Below, in pieces: positions 23,373 to 32,112 of a stretch of 40,957 bases of DNA. The position numbers and the translations under genes were made by a program. The notes beneath the pieces are model-generated. The model worked only from the letters and a program-made list of their open reading frames with translations. It ran no database searches and was not told the DNA's origin. Position 1 is the stretch's first letter. Each line of letters starts with the position of its first letter. This DNA comes from Thermoplasma sp. Kam2015 (GTDB lineage: Archaea; Thermoplasmatota; Thermoplasmata; Thermoplasmatales; Thermoplasmataceae): the NCBI RefSeq assembly GCF_003205235.1, contig NZ_QJSM01000032.1, forward strand, positions 1 to 40,957, given 5' to 3'.

Positions 23373-25139
23373 ATGCTGTTTTCTGTAGTTGCGGATGCCT
23401 TTGAAAAGATGGAGAACACAACCAAAAGGCTGGAGCTTACTGATCTTCTTGTTAATCTTTTGAAGACTGCTGATGATGATCTGCCTCTCCTCGTTTATCT
23501 TGTCCAAGGAAAACTTGGTCCGGATTATCTTGGTCTTGAAACACAGATGTCTGACAAACTGATCCTAAAAGCGCTTTCAACAGCCTCAAATATATCGGAA
23601 GAAGAAATAGAAAAAGAATATACAAAACTTGGAGACATAGGATCGCTGGCACGCGAAATGGCCGAAAGGAGAAGCATGAGCACATTGATGAAAGTTGAAC
23701 TGACTGTAAAATACATACATGATTCTCTTATGAAGATGGCCCGATCATCTGGATCCGGAAGCACAAAGTCAAGAATCGATGCATATATGGATCTGTTCCT
23801 CAACAGCACCCCCAAGGAGATAATGTACATAACAAGAATCATAACGGGCAAACTGCGTGTTGGAATATCCGATGCCACGATACTTGATGCCATAATAAAG
23901 GCATTCTCAGATGAAAAATATGCTGAGGATATAGAGAATGCCTATAATTTCCATCCTGATCTCGGTTATATAGCATCTGAGCTGAGGAATGGCAACAGCC
24001 AGAATATAATCGGATTGGGGCCTACCCCAATGATACCCTTCAAGGTCATGCTTGCAGAACGCCTGAGATCCGTGGAGGAGATCCTCGAGAAGATGGGTGG
24101 GAGATGCGCATTCGAATACAAATATGATGGGATGCGCACGCAGACGCATATAGAGAAGGGTAATGTTCGATTATTTTCAAGGGGAAATGAGGAGACAACG
24201 AATCAGTTTCCGGATATAAGGAAAGCAGCATTGGAAACGTTCAAGGTTGATTCGGCCATACTGGATGGAGAAGCGGTACCATACGACCCGGACACCGGCG
24301 AACTATATCCATTCCAGGCCATATCTCACAGGAGAGGAAGAAAACACGATGTAGATAAGGTGTCGTCTGAGATACCAATCACAGTATTCCTCTTCGACAT
24401 TGTTTATCTAAATGGTAAGGATCTGTCTAAGACACCTTATTCGCAGAGAAGGAGCATACTGGAATCGCTCTTCAAGGAGAACGATAATTTCAGACTTGCA
24501 AAGAGAATAGAATCCGGGGATCAGGCCGAAGTGCACAGATTCTTCAACCAGGCTATAGAGGATGGCTGCGAAGGACTTGTTGCGAAGAGCCTCTCTCAGG
24601 ATTCCGTATACAAAGCCGGTGCAAGGGGTTGGCTATGGATAAAATTGAAGAGAGACTATCAGGCACAGCTCTGGGATACCTTAGATCTAACCGTGGTGGG
24701 TGCATTCTACGGACATGGCAGAAGAAAGGGGACCTATGGAGCACTGCTCCTGGCTACATACAATGATAAAAATGATACCTTTGAAACGGTGTGTAAACTT
24801 GGATCTGGTTTTTCTGACGATGTTCTGTTTTCTCTGCCTAAGAAATTTGAAAAATATGTATCAAAGGAGAAACCAGCCAGAGTAGTCAGCAATCTTGAAC
24901 CCGATGTGTGGTTCTGTCCGGAAGTTGTGATGGAGGTAATTGGAGCTGAAATAACCGTGAGTCCGGTGCATACATGTGCCTATGGAGAAATAGAAAAAGA
25001 TTCCGGGTTATCCGTAAGATTCCCGAGATTCACCGGGAAATGGCGTGAGGATAAAAAACCTGAAGATTCAACAACATCAAGGGAGATCCTTGAGATGTAT
25101 AAAGAACAAAAAAAGACTTTGACGGAAGAGAAGAGTTAA
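23373..25139 (+). CDS. lig: ATP-dependent DNA ligase
   Basis: A 588-residue replicative/repair ligase of the archaeal-eukaryotic LigI type. An N-terminal helical DNA-binding domain (about residues 1-220, with the signature [17 protein letters not shown]) precedes the nucleotidyltransferase domain, where [13 protein letters not shown] puts the AMP-accepting lysine at 250. Further motifs are LDGEAV (III), EGLVAKS (IV) and [10 protein letters not shown] (V); the C-terminal OB domain ends near residue 575. It seals nicks during Okazaki fragment joining. Its stop codon lies 3 nt from that of the convergent ssb gene. Confidence 0.96.
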   Translation: MLFSVVADAFEKMENTTKRLELTDLLVNLLKTADDDLPLLVYLVQGKLGPDYLGLETQMSDKLILKALSTASNISEEEIEKEYTKLGDIGSLAREMAERRSMSTLMKVELTVKYIHDSLMKMARSSGSGSTKSRIDAYMDLFLNSTPKEIMYITRIITGKLRVGISDATILDAIIKAFSDEKYAEDIENAYNFHPDLGYIASELRNGNSQNIIGLGPTPMIPFKVMLAERLRSVEEILEKMGGRCAFEYKYDGMRTQTHIEKGNVRLFSRGNEETTNQFPDIRKAALETFKVDSAILDGEAVPYDPDTGELYPFQAISHRRGRKHDVDKVSSEIPITVFLFDIVYLNGKDLSKTPYSQRRSILESLFKENDNFRLAKRIESGDQAEVHRFFNQAIEDGCEGLVAKSLSQDSVYKAGARGWLWIKLKRDYQAQLWDTLDLTVVGAFYGHGRRKGTYGALLLATYNDKNDTFETVCKLGSGFSDDVLFSLPKKFEKYVSKEKPARVVSNLEPDVWFCPEVVMEVIGAEITVSPVHTCAYGEIEKDSGLSVRFPRFTGKWREDKKPEDSTTSREILEMYKEQKKTLTEEKS

Positions 25140-25142
25140 AAA

Positions 25143-25583
25143 TTACTCTTCTTCTTCGTCTCTGCTCGATCTTCCACCGTATCCGCCGCGTCTGAAGTTA
25201 TCTCTGCGTGGACCGGATCGATGGAAATTCTCATATTCCTTTTCGCTTGCGTCGAAATCCTCGTTAACTTCTGCCACTTCTTCATCAGAAACATTCAATG
25301 AACCGTATTTGCCAACGTTAAGCCTTATATGACCCCTGACAAGTGAAACGTATCCGTTCCCTATTGCAAGAGTCTCACCGGTCTTAGCCTGGCTAGCCTG
25401 ATCGCCCCATAGGGACAGTATAACCTTTCCCGTGTCGTCTCCGATGGTTACTTCTGTCACAGATCTCTGGTCTCCAAACTTCGTTTGTATTGTTTTTGGT
25501 TCTCCAACAGACAAAACTTTTCCAACAACATTCACTCTCCTTGAGGAGGGTGTTAGATCCTTTATTTTCGTTATATCTTCCAT
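25143..25583 (-). CDS. ssb: Single-stranded-DNA-binding protein, single OB fold with acidic tail
   Basis: A 146-residue protein. Residues about 10-100 form one OB fold of the archaeal RPA/SSB type (VNVVGKVLSVGEPKTI...GDDTGKVILSLWGDQ...LAIGNGYVSLVRGHIRLNVG). A glycine/arginine-rich linker (RRDNFRRGGYGGRSS) follows, then an acidic end (DEEEE). This simple layout resembles crenarchaeal SSB and bacterial SSB, in which the acidic tip recruits partner proteins, unlike the multi-OB RPA of most euryarchaea. It is tail-to-tail with DNA ligase and downstream of the Toprim gene. A tandem 9-bp repeat lies between its likely transcription start and its ATG. Confidence 0.9.
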   Translation of the reverse strand: MEDITKIKDLTPSSRRVNVVGKVLSVGEPKTIQTKFGDQRSVTEVTIGDDTGKVILSLWGDQASQAKTGETLAIGNGYVSLVRGHIRLNVGKYGSLNVSDEEVAEVNEDFDASEKEYENFHRSGPRRDNFRRGGYGGRSSRDEEEE

Positions 25584-25599
25584 ACTACTTACTATCCTG

Positions 25600-25619
25600 T
25601 CTCTAGAACGTCTCTAGAA
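25600..25619 (-). repeat. Tandem TCTCTAGAA repeat before ssb
   Basis: TCTCTAGAA occurs at 25600-25608 and 25611-25619, 11 bp apart (about one helical turn), each with the palindromic core TCTAGA. It lies 17-36 bp before the ssb ATG, just downstream of the start predicted from the TATA-like CGTATTTAACT at 25645-25655. It may be an operator or an RNA leader site. Confidence 0.5.
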
Positions 25620-25655
25620 AGACCAACCACACATTTCAATTGCGTATTTAACTCT

Positions 25656-26051
25656 TTACATCTGCACTGTCTTTTCATACTGACGCTCATATTCCGAAGG
25701 GAGCTCTTCTACGGTTTTCACCGGAACATTCCTCCTCACGAAATTCCAGAGGTATATATCTATGTCAACCCCCATTCCCATCAGATATTCGCTCATTCGC
25801 TTTTCAAGATCGCAACCTTTTGCATCAAAGTCGGTCAGCAGTATGATGTGTCTGTATCGTTCAGCAATCCGATCGGAAAATTCAACAAGGGACATCCCTC
25901 TATTCAATATCAGTATTTCTCCCAGGAACTTCATCTTCCTCAGTGATTTCAGATCGTTTCGCCCTTCAACTACTATGGGTACACTCATATTTCTGGACCG
26001 GTACTTCTCAATAATCTCCAAAAATCTGTTTCTGGAGGACGTATTTGCCAA
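25656..26051 (-). CDS. Toprim-domain protein, small primase-like
   Basis: A 131-residue stand-alone Toprim domain. The conserved glutamate is Glu29 in PIVVEGRNDLKSL and the DxD pair is Asp74/Asp76 in IILLTDFDAKGCDLE. Such COG1658-like proteins are widespread in archaea; proposed roles include RNA processing, 5S rRNA maturation-like cleavage and DNA repair, none proven for this one. The start is uncertain: the assigned codon is TTG 26051, and a TATA-like CTTTAAATAGC near 26067 would put the transcription start inside the first codons, so a start at TTG 26021 or at Met22 should be considered. It precedes ssb on the same strand with a 72-bp gap. Confidence 0.82.
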   Translation of the reverse strand: MANTSSRNRFLEIIEKYRSRNMSVPIVVEGRNDLKSLRKMKFLGEILILNRGMSLVEFSDRIAERYRHIILLTDFDAKGCDLEKRMSEYLMGMGVDIDIYLWNFVRRNVPVKTVEELPSEYERQYEKTVQM

Positions 26052-26097
26052 TCTCCGCTTGCTATTTAAAGATTATGTCCATTGCTAATCATTAACA

Positions 26098-26133
26098 TTT
26101 ATATATGAATATTCGTTATATTCAGTAAGGTGA
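26098..26133 (+). promoter_or_regulatory. Promoter and ribosome-binding site for the gene at 26136
   Basis: The TATA box TTTATATATG (26098-26107) is followed by an inverted repeat GAATAT/ATATTC (26107-26112 with 26118-26123, loop TCGTT) and by GGTGA (26129-26133), a perfect match to the archaeal anti-Shine-Dalgarno. ATG 26136 follows 2 nt later. These signals point to translation starting at 26136. Confidence 0.6.
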
Positions 26134-26135
26134 GT

Positions 26136-26829
26136 ATGCAGGATATGAATATATGCATTTTTGAGCTGTCTGAGGCTTGGAACGGGGTGTGCGAGGATCA
26201 TACCGGCGATCCGGTTTAGGGGGTGTTGTAAAACGTCCATAGACAGGTATGATTATTACCTGAAGCTGATTCTTAACAGCCCCATAAATGAATACATGTA
26301 CATAATGGATGAATACCAGAATGACAGAGATATAAGTGAGTCAGAGGCAGAGTCTCTAGACAGGATCGTAATAAAGTATATGGGATCCTACAGGAAAACA
26401 GATGTTAAGATAATCAACGTTGAGACAGGAATGGAAGAAACAGCGCCACTAACCATGATCGACGACTTTGGAGGAAACGCAATATATGGCGGAGAGATCT
26501 CCATGTTCGGGCTTCTGTGGAAAATATATTCACCGCCACAGTATTATGAGAGGCCCATCGTAAATAAATGGTACTATAACGAAAAGGTCGCGTCGATACT
26601 GAATGAGACACTACATGACGCCGTTCCTGGAAAGATAAAGAATTATTTCGATATCCCGCCCTGGGTATTCGCTATAAAATACCAGAGCGTCTCAAGATAC
26701 GTTCCTATCTATGATATAATAAACGATGCGATAAATCATGGGGTGATACCCGGATGGTATTACCTATCGAAGGCCGGATTGAATCAGGAATTCATTGAAG
26801 CTATAAGAAACAGAACATTTCAACTGTAA
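26136..26829 (+). CDS. Hypothetical protein with apparent +1 frameshift near codon 27
   Basis: The family was not recognised. From ATG 26136, which has a good TATA box and ribosome-binding site, the frame reads MQDMNICIFELSEAWNG and on to VCEDHTGDPV, then meets TAG at 26217. The main body (IDRYDYYLKLILNSPINEYMYIMDEY... to TAA 26829) is in the +1 frame, which opens upstream with no ATG until 26296, although residues before it already look coding. A single skipped base at GTT-TAG-G would join the two into about 230 residues. The body is mixed alpha/beta, aromatic-rich and soluble, without cysteine motifs. It could be a frameshifted gene, programmed +1 shifting, a leader peptide, or a sequencing error. 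Confidence 0.55.
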
Positions 26830-27025
26830 TACTGATAACTAATATCTATCAATGAAAATATCTGCATTTGAATACATATTTTCGTATTTAATTGTAATAC
26901 ACTATGAATTGAATCAGCTGAATGCATAAGATATTTGATATCTGATTATCAATAAATATCAATTAATATGTTTGATTTAAATATTAAAAACAAAAACATT
27001 TTTCTTTACGCTGCGATTATCATCT
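26830..27025 (+). promoter_or_regulatory. AT-rich promoter region of the acetyl-CoA synthetase
   Basis: This gene-free stretch is very AT-rich with repeated TATCAAT-like words. TTTAAATATTAAA at about 26974-26986 is the best TATA candidate, predicting a leader of about 20 nt before ATG 27026. No hairpin terminator was evident. Confidence 0.4.
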
Positions 27026-29122
27026 ATGGATCTAAAAAGTTTGTTTTATCCTGAATCAGTCGCGGTCATAGGGGCTTCAGCTGATACAACGAAGATCGGT
27101 TATCAGATTGTTCGCAACCTCAAGGAGGGTGGCTATCGCGGTAAAGTATATCCAGTCAATCGGAAAGGCGGAAACATACTAGGTTATACAGTATATCCGT
27201 CTATAGGGGACGTTCCTGACAAGGTTGATCTGGCCATAATATCAGTACCAGCTGAACATACCCCAGAAGCTGCTGAAGAGTGCGGAAAGAAAGGAGTGTT
27301 CGGTATAATAGTTGTGGCTTCCGGTTTTTCAGAAGTGGGAAGAAAGGATCTTGAGGATCAATTAGTATCAGTCTGCAGACAATACAACATGCGCCTGCTA
27401 GGGCCGAATGTGGTAGGCCTTATGAACAATGTAGTGAAACTCAATGCATCTTTCGCACCCTATCTTCCATATCCAGGTACCATAGGAATGGTATCGCAGA
27501 GCGGGGCTTTGATAGTGGGTCTCGATGCCATGACCTGGAGCAATAAGACAGGAACAAGCTTCCTGATAAGTATAGGTAACATGGCCGACCTTGATTTCTC
27601 AGATCTCGTAACATTCCTGGCTGACGATGAAAATGTATCCTGTATATCCCTTTATACTGAGGGCCTGAAGGAAGGGAGAAAGTTCATAGACACAGCAAGG
27701 GCCATTAAGAAGCCGATTGTGATGCTGAAATCTGGAATATCAAAACATGGATCTGTTGCGGCAGCATCACACACAGGATCTCTTGCAGGGTCCCACCGTG
27801 TTTATGATGGTGCGCTCAAACAAGCGGGTGTTGTACGCGCTAATTCCATAGAGGAGCTCTTCGATCTATCCCTTACGCTATCGTTGCAGCCACCGATGGC
27901 CGGAGATAATCTGATGGTTGTTACGAACGGTGGTGGAATCGGTGTGCTGGCCACTGATCAGGCTGAGTTATCAGGTATACCCCTGCAGACACCTCCTGAC
28001 GATCTACAGGCAAAAATCAGGCAGGTCATACCTTCATTCGGCAGCACAAAGAACCCGATAGATATGAGTGCAATGGCCACTCCAGAGATTTATGCAGATA
28101 CTCTGAAAACCGTGATGGAAGATGAAAGAGTCGATGGTCTGGTTGTACTCTACTGCGAGGTCGCGAATCTGGATCCATCTGATGCAGCGAAGGGGATTAT
28201 AAATGGTATACTTTCATCAAAGAGAAAGATCCCAGTGGTTGCTGGCTTTGTCGGTGGCGATCACTCCAAGAATGCAGCTCTGTATCTTATCAAAAATGGA
28301 ATTCCTACGTTCGATTCACCAGACAAGGCAGTGAAAGCAATGGCCGCCCTGCGCAACCATAAGAGAATGAACGATCTTATTTGCCTTGGACCGGCAAGAC
28401 CTGTGGATCTCAAGCGCGATGGCGTTGGTGAAAAACTCAAGAAATATGCAACAGCTGGCATAAAGAGTCTGAATGAATTGGAGTCCAAGGAGATCTTTGC
28501 TTCCTATGGAATAAAGGTAAACAGGACGGAACTTGCGAAAAGTAAGGATGAATTGAAGAACATAATCAAGGATTTCAAATATCCAGTGGTCTTGAAAATA
28601 CAGAGCCCGGACATAGTGCATAAGACGGATGTTGGAGGAGTCATTGTCAATGTAAAATCTGAAGATGAGGCCTTAAAGGCTTTTGATACCATAATTTCAA
28701 ATGTCAAAAAGAACGCGCCACAGGCAAAGATAGATGGCGTGGTTGTCGAGGAAATGCTCAAAGGTGACCTAGAGACCATTATCGGCACAGTAAATGATCC
28801 AACGTTCGGGCCTACAGTAATGTTTGGGCTTGGCGGAACAGCAGTCGAGGTACTGGAAGATGTCTCATTCAGAGTTGCGCCTGTTTGCTCTAAAGAAGCA
28901 TACGATATGATACACGACACAGTAGCCGGTAAGATGATGCAGAGATTCAGAGGCAGAGGCCCACTGGATATAGATGCTGTTGTGGATCAGATTGTAAGAT
29001 TCTCATGGCTGGCATACGATCATCCAGAGATCGAAGGTATCGATGCAAACCCAATGATCGTGAATGAGCATGGAGCAACGGTGGTTGACGCAAGAATAAT
29101 GCTTTCAACCACTCATCATTGA
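27026..29122 (+). CDS. acd: Acetyl-CoA synthetase (ADP-forming), fused alpha-beta subunits
   Basis: A 698-residue acyl-CoA synthetase (ADP-forming) that converts acetyl- or acyl-CoA, ADP and phosphate to acid, CoA and ATP, the energy-yielding step of archaeal fermentation. The alpha part has the CoA-binding Rossmann domain (SVAVIGASADTTKIGYQIVRNL), ligase domains, and the phosphorylated histidine His249 in AAASHTGSLAG. The beta part after about residue 480 is an ATP-grasp domain (FASYGIKVNRTEL...PVVLKIQSPDIVHKTDVGGV). The fused order is alpha-beta in one chain, as in many non-Pyrococcus archaea. The acid preference cannot be read here. It pairs functionally with the ferredoxin-linked aldehyde oxidoreductase elsewhere in the window. 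Confidence 0.93.
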   Translation: MDLKSLFYPESVAVIGASADTTKIGYQIVRNLKEGGYRGKVYPVNRKGGNILGYTVYPSIGDVPDKVDLAIISVPAEHTPEAAEECGKKGVFGIIVVASGFSEVGRKDLEDQLVSVCRQYNMRLLGPNVVGLMNNVVKLNASFAPYLPYPGTIGMVSQSGALIVGLDAMTWSNKTGTSFLISIGNMADLDFSDLVTFLADDENVSCISLYTEGLKEGRKFIDTARAIKKPIVMLKSGISKHGSVAAASHTGSLAGSHRVYDGALKQAGVVRANSIEELFDLSLTLSLQPPMAGDNLMVVTNGGGIGVLATDQAELSGIPLQTPPDDLQAKIRQVIPSFGSTKNPIDMSAMATPEIYADTLKTVMEDERVDGLVVLYCEVANLDPSDAAKGIINGILSSKRKIPVVAGFVGGDHSKNAALYLIKNGIPTFDSPDKAVKAMAALRNHKRMNDLICLGPARPVDLKRDGVGEKLKKYATAGIKSLNELESKEIFASYGIKVNRTELAKSKDELKNIIKDFKYPVVLKIQSPDIVHKTDVGGVIVNVKSEDEALKAFDTIISNVKKNAPQAKIDGVVVEEMLKGDLETIIGTVNDPTFGPTVMFGLGGTAVEVLEDVSFRVAPVCSKEAYDMIHDTVAGKMMQRFRGRGPLDIDAVVDQIVRFSWLAYDHPEIEGIDANPMIVNEHGATVVDARIMLSTTHH

Positions 29123-29162
29123 AAATACATAATTTATGAGTCAAATAAAGAAAACTATAAAA

Positions 29163-29975
29163 TTATTCATCCTTTATATTATGTTTCAGTTCCCCTATCC
29201 CACTCACCTCAATCGAAACTGTATCTCCATCTGCAAGATAACGTCCAGCCGTAAAGGCAGCCACCCCGGAGGGTGTTCCGGTGGTTATTAGGTCCCCAGG
29301 ATCAAGCGTTATAGTCTGTGAAAGTGTGGATATGAGTTGGGCAATGCTGAAGATCATGTCATCTGTTGTTCCGGATTGACGGAGTTCTCCATTGATTCTT
29401 GTTTCTATCTTTAGAGGGAATTTTATCTCGTCCTTGGTCACTATGTACGGCCCAACGGGCAGCGCTTCATCAAATGCCTTGCCCTGTACCCAGTTGTATC
29501 CATACGGGTGCATCTCAGGAAACTGATAATCCCTAGCACTTACGTCGTCTACTATCGTAAAGCCGAACACATAATCCTCGGCCTGTTCCAGTGGTATTCG
29601 CTTTCCCCTTCTTCCTATTACGATGCCGATCTCGCCTTCATAATCTAGCTTTTCTATCTCTTTCGGCTTGTGAACTGTTCCGCCATGGGCCACAAGTGCG
29701 TTGGAGAATTTCGTAAAGAAGTAAGGTTTAGGCGGAAATCTGGTTTCCGACTCCTCTGAATGAGATCTGAAATTGACCGCTGGAAGAAATATCTTGGAAG
29801 GGCTGACAGCAGGAAGATACTGAAATTTCCCATCGTATTGAGTGGAAGAAAAGGTATCACCATATTGCTCTATGAATTTGTTTATGTCGTTGATTCCGTC
29901 CAGCAGCCTTACATTTTGACCATCTGATAGAAATAATCTCTCTTCACTATCGACCATGCATCTACCGATCTTCAT
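29163..29975 (-). CDS. Fumarylacetoacetate hydrolase (FAH) family enzyme
   Basis: About 270 residues if started at the ATG before MKIGRCMVDSEERL. The FAH fold is clear: FLPAVNFRSHSEE, then the metal-binding acidic residues in LDYEGEIGIVIGRRGK (E-x-E), IVDDVSARDYQF, KAFDEALPVGPYIV and DLITTGTPSGVA. The family hydrolyses or hydrates C-C bonds of beta-diketo or 2-keto acids with Mg/Mn. Candidate roles are aromatic breakdown or dehydration of 2-keto-3-deoxy sugar acids, as in the Sulfolobus pentose route, but nothing here fixes the substrate. The open frame continues upstream to 30080, overlapping RNase Z on the other strand; ATG 30005 is the alternative start and the longer form is unlikely. Confidence 0.82.
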   Translation of the reverse strand: MKIGRCMVDSEERLFLSDGQNVRLLDGINDINKFIEQYGDTFSSTQYDGKFQYLPAVSPSKIFLPAVNFRSHSEESETRFPPKPYFFTKFSNALVAHGGTVHKPKEIEKLDYEGEIGIVIGRRGKRIPLEQAEDYVFGFTIVDDVSARDYQFPEMHPYGYNWVQGKAFDEALPVGPYIVTKDEIKFPLKIETRINGELRQSGTTDDMIFSIAQLISTLSQTITLDPGDLITTGTPSGVAAFTAGRYLADGDTVSIEVSGIGELKHNIKDE

Positions 29976-30021
29976 GTATCTATATTGTGAGTTAAAATAA
30001 TTCATTATCGATCTCCGGCAT

Positions 30022-30036
30022 GGAAAAATAATAGTA
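30022..30036. promoter_or_regulatory. AT element shared by the FAH and RNase Z genes
   Basis: GAAAAATAATAGTAG lies about 26-29 bp before the RNase Z ATG (30058) and about 25 bp from ATG 30005 of the FAH gene on the other strand. It may act as a bidirectional TATA region. Confidence 0.35.
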
Positions 30037-30057
30037 GAATAGTGGAATGAGAGGTCA

Positions 30058-30978
30058 ATGGCCTCCAATATAAGGATCATCTTTTATGGAACAGGTGGTA
30101 GCTGGCCCACGCCCATAAGAGCGATGCCAGCCGTTGGTATAAAGATAGATGATGTTCTCAACCTTTTTGATTGTGGGGAGGGGACTCAGAAGCAGATAAT
30201 GAAAAGTTCTACTTCTTTCATGGATATAGACAATATATTTATAACGCACTTTCACGGTGATCATTTCCTTGGATTGCTTGGTATGGTTCAGAGCATGTCG
30301 TTCAATAACAGATCAAAACAGCTGAGCATATTCGGTCCCAAGGGTGCGATAAATATACTCTCGAATGCTCTCAATGTTGGTTACTATACGCTTCATTTTC
30401 CCTTGAAGATATATGAACTGGAACCTGACAGAACCTATGACTTCGGTAAATTTCTGATCAGAACTATACTCAACGATCATCCAGTGCCTGCCCTGTCCTA
30501 TAGCCTAGAGGAGAAGGATCTGATAAAGATAGATCCAGACAGAGCTAAGGAAAAGAATATACCATCAAGAATCATAGAGAAAATCAGAGAAAACGGAACC
30601 TATGTATATAAGGGTGTGGAGTACAGGATCCAAGACATATCGGCCGGTGTAAGGAGAGGAAGAAAGATAGTCTATACTGGCGATACCAGGCCGATGGATA
30701 AGATGGTGGAATTTGCCAGGAACGCAGACGTGTTGATCCATGATACCACAACAGACTCAAGTTTTGAGCCAGCTGTGAACGAATTCGGACATTCTTCTTC
30801 AAGACAGGCTGCCAGGATAGCGAAGAGGGCGGGTGTTGGCAAACTTTATCTGTATCATTACAGCCCAAGAATAACCGATACAAAGGTTCTCCTTGAAGAC
30901 GCGAGAACTGAATTCGAGAATACCTATGAAAGCAAAGATCTCATGGAATTGGAGGTTAAGGTTCGGCATGACGAGTAA
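30058..30978 (+). CDS. rnz: Ribonuclease Z (tRNA 3' endonuclease)
   Basis: A 306-residue metallo-beta-lactamase-fold enzyme that removes 3' trailers of tRNA precursors. The zinc motif THFHGDH places His64, His66, Asp68 and His69; other ligands are in YTGDTRP and HYSPR. The flexible-arm region (KIDPDRAKEKNIPSRIIEKIRENGTYVYKGVEY) and HSSSRQAARIAKRAGVGKLYLYHYSPR are typical of short-form RNase Z. Length is normal. It is monocistronic and divergent from the FAH gene. Confidence 0.96.
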   Translation: MASNIRIIFYGTGGSWPTPIRAMPAVGIKIDDVLNLFDCGEGTQKQIMKSSTSFMDIDNIFITHFHGDHFLGLLGMVQSMSFNNRSKQLSIFGPKGAINILSNALNVGYYTLHFPLKIYELEPDRTYDFGKFLIRTILNDHPVPALSYSLEEKDLIKIDPDRAKEKNIPSRIIEKIRENGTYVYKGVEYRIQDISAGVRRGRKIVYTGDTRPMDKMVEFARNADVLIHDTTTDSSFEPAVNEFGHSSSRQAARIAKRAGVGKLYLYHYSPRITDTKVLLEDARTEFENTYESKDLMELEVKVRHDE

Positions 30979-31056
30979 GAATAGATACTTGTTAACAGCC
31001 ATGCGGATTATTTTAGCATATAGTTAATAATTCTATGATTACATAACATCATTAAA

Positions 31057-31069
31057 AATATTTAAATAT
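31057..31069 (+). promoter_or_regulatory. TATA box of the NicO-like gene
   Basis: AATATTTAAATAT is centred about 25 bp before ATG 31089, predicting a leaderless transcript, and is followed immediately by a palindrome. Confidence 0.6.
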
Positions 31070-31086
31070 CTTAGTATGATACTAAG
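31070..31086. promoter_or_regulatory. Perfect palindromic operator candidate
   Basis: CTTAGTATGATACTAAG has two 8-bp arms around one central G. It lies between the TATA box and the start codon, where a bound repressor would block RNA polymerase. With a probable metal transporter downstream, a DtxR/MntR- or NikR-type metalloregulator is a reasonable guess. Confidence 0.6.
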
Positions 31087-31088
31087 CT

Positions 31089-32072
31089 ATGATTATAAAT
31101 CTCTGGAACCCTACCTACGAAGGTATCTATGCCGCAATACTCATTTCCTATCTACTCGGTATAGTCCATGGTATAACTCCCGATGAGCATACATGGCCTA
31201 TAACCTTTTCTTACGCGGTGGGCAGCTATTCCACAAAGGGAGGCGCAAAGGCAGGTCTTCTATTTTCATCCGGCTTCACCGTGGAGAGAGCAATAATGTC
31301 AGAGATAGCGGCGCTCGCTCTAGCTAGCTTTATGCTCTATCCCTACTTCAACAGCATAGTATATATCATCGTCGGTGCAGTTATGGCTTTGTCCGGATTC
31401 TACATTGCAAATAAACTGAAATATCCTCACATACACATAATAGAGGAATGGCTGTACCATGCCTTCGGCATTCATAAGGGCCATGAAGAAAAAGAGAAGA
31501 TGGAACTTGAACACATGGAAAACCCCATAATGACAAAGGTCGATGGAGAATACAGACCCGTACCGCTGAAGCTTGCCTTTGTTCATGGACTGATTGCCGG
31601 ATTTGGTTTCGGTGCATTCGCTCTGATAATTTACTTTGTCATCGCGCCGAATATGCCCATCTACCTCGGTTTTGTACCCGGTCTCATGTTCGGTCTTGGA
31701 ACGATGACCATGCAGGTTCTAGCAGGAACTGCCTTTGGCCTTTGGCTGACCAAAAAGAAGAACCTTACCGTGAAGGGGATAGCCTTTGTTGCCAGGGGGA
31801 TAAGCCACTTCGTCCTCTCATATGGAGGGATAGCGTTTTTTGTAGCCGGTATCATTACTCTTATATTTCCAGCACTGTGGAATTATCAGATAATAACCGG
31901 AGTGAAGATACATAACCTTGATGCCATTGGACTCCCATTCTTCCTAGTGGTGTTATCAGTGGTGGTTCTTGGATATCTTGGATACAAAATAAACCTCAGA
32001 AAGGCCATTCAGCTGGATTACGTCACTAAAAACGATCGCAATAAGGAGGTCATAGAAAATCGATATATCTGA
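31089..32072 (+). CDS. NicO/UreH-like polytopic membrane protein, probable metal transporter
   Basis: A 327-residue protein with about seven hydrophobic helices. LLGIVHGITPDEHTWPITFSYAVG near the N-terminus and LKLAFVHGLIAGFGFGAFALI in the middle form two pseudo-repeated H-G/D-E-H motifs, as in the NicO/HoxN/UreH group of nickel or cobalt transporters and the related DsbD/TauE-like families. HFVLSYGGIAFF follows in the second half. The loop between the halves is His/Glu-rich (HKGHEEKEKMELEHME), a likely metal-binding stretch. The operator-like palindrome at its promoter suggests metal-dependent control. Direction and metal are not proven by sequence. Confidence 0.72.
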   Translation: MIINLWNPTYEGIYAAILISYLLGIVHGITPDEHTWPITFSYAVGSYSTKGGAKAGLLFSSGFTVERAIMSEIAALALASFMLYPYFNSIVYIIVGAVMALSGFYIANKLKYPHIHIIEEWLYHAFGIHKGHEEKEKMELEHMENPIMTKVDGEYRPVPLKLAFVHGLIAGFGFGAFALIIYFVIAPNMPIYLGFVPGLMFGLGTMTMQVLAGTAFGLWLTKKKNLTVKGIAFVARGISHFVLSYGGIAFFVAGIITLIFPALWNYQIITGVKIHNLDAIGLPFFLVVLSVVVLGYLGYKINLRKAIQLDYVTKNDRNKEVIENRYI

Positions 32073-32080
32073 AATTCAAC

Positions 32081-32090
32081 AATATTTAAC
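32081..32090 (+). promoter_or_regulatory. TATA box of the KDG-aldolase-like gene
   Basis: AATATTTAAC is centred 27 bp before ATG 32113, so this gene has its own promoter despite the 40-bp gap from the upstream stop codon. Confidence 0.5.
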
Positions 32091-32112
32091 TACTTTTCAG
32101 TGATGTCTACGT

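Noticed and set aside
26217-26219. TAG read as pyrrolysine or selenocysteine
   Set aside because: TAG does not encode selenocysteine, pyrrolysine genes are not known in Thermoplasma, and the frame after TAG soon meets TAA (26232). A frameshift explains the data better.
29976-30080. N-terminal extension of the FAH-family protein
   Set aside because: The added residues (MILILEAIDLSFHYS...) do not look like the family, and the extension overlaps the RNase Z start on the opposite strand.
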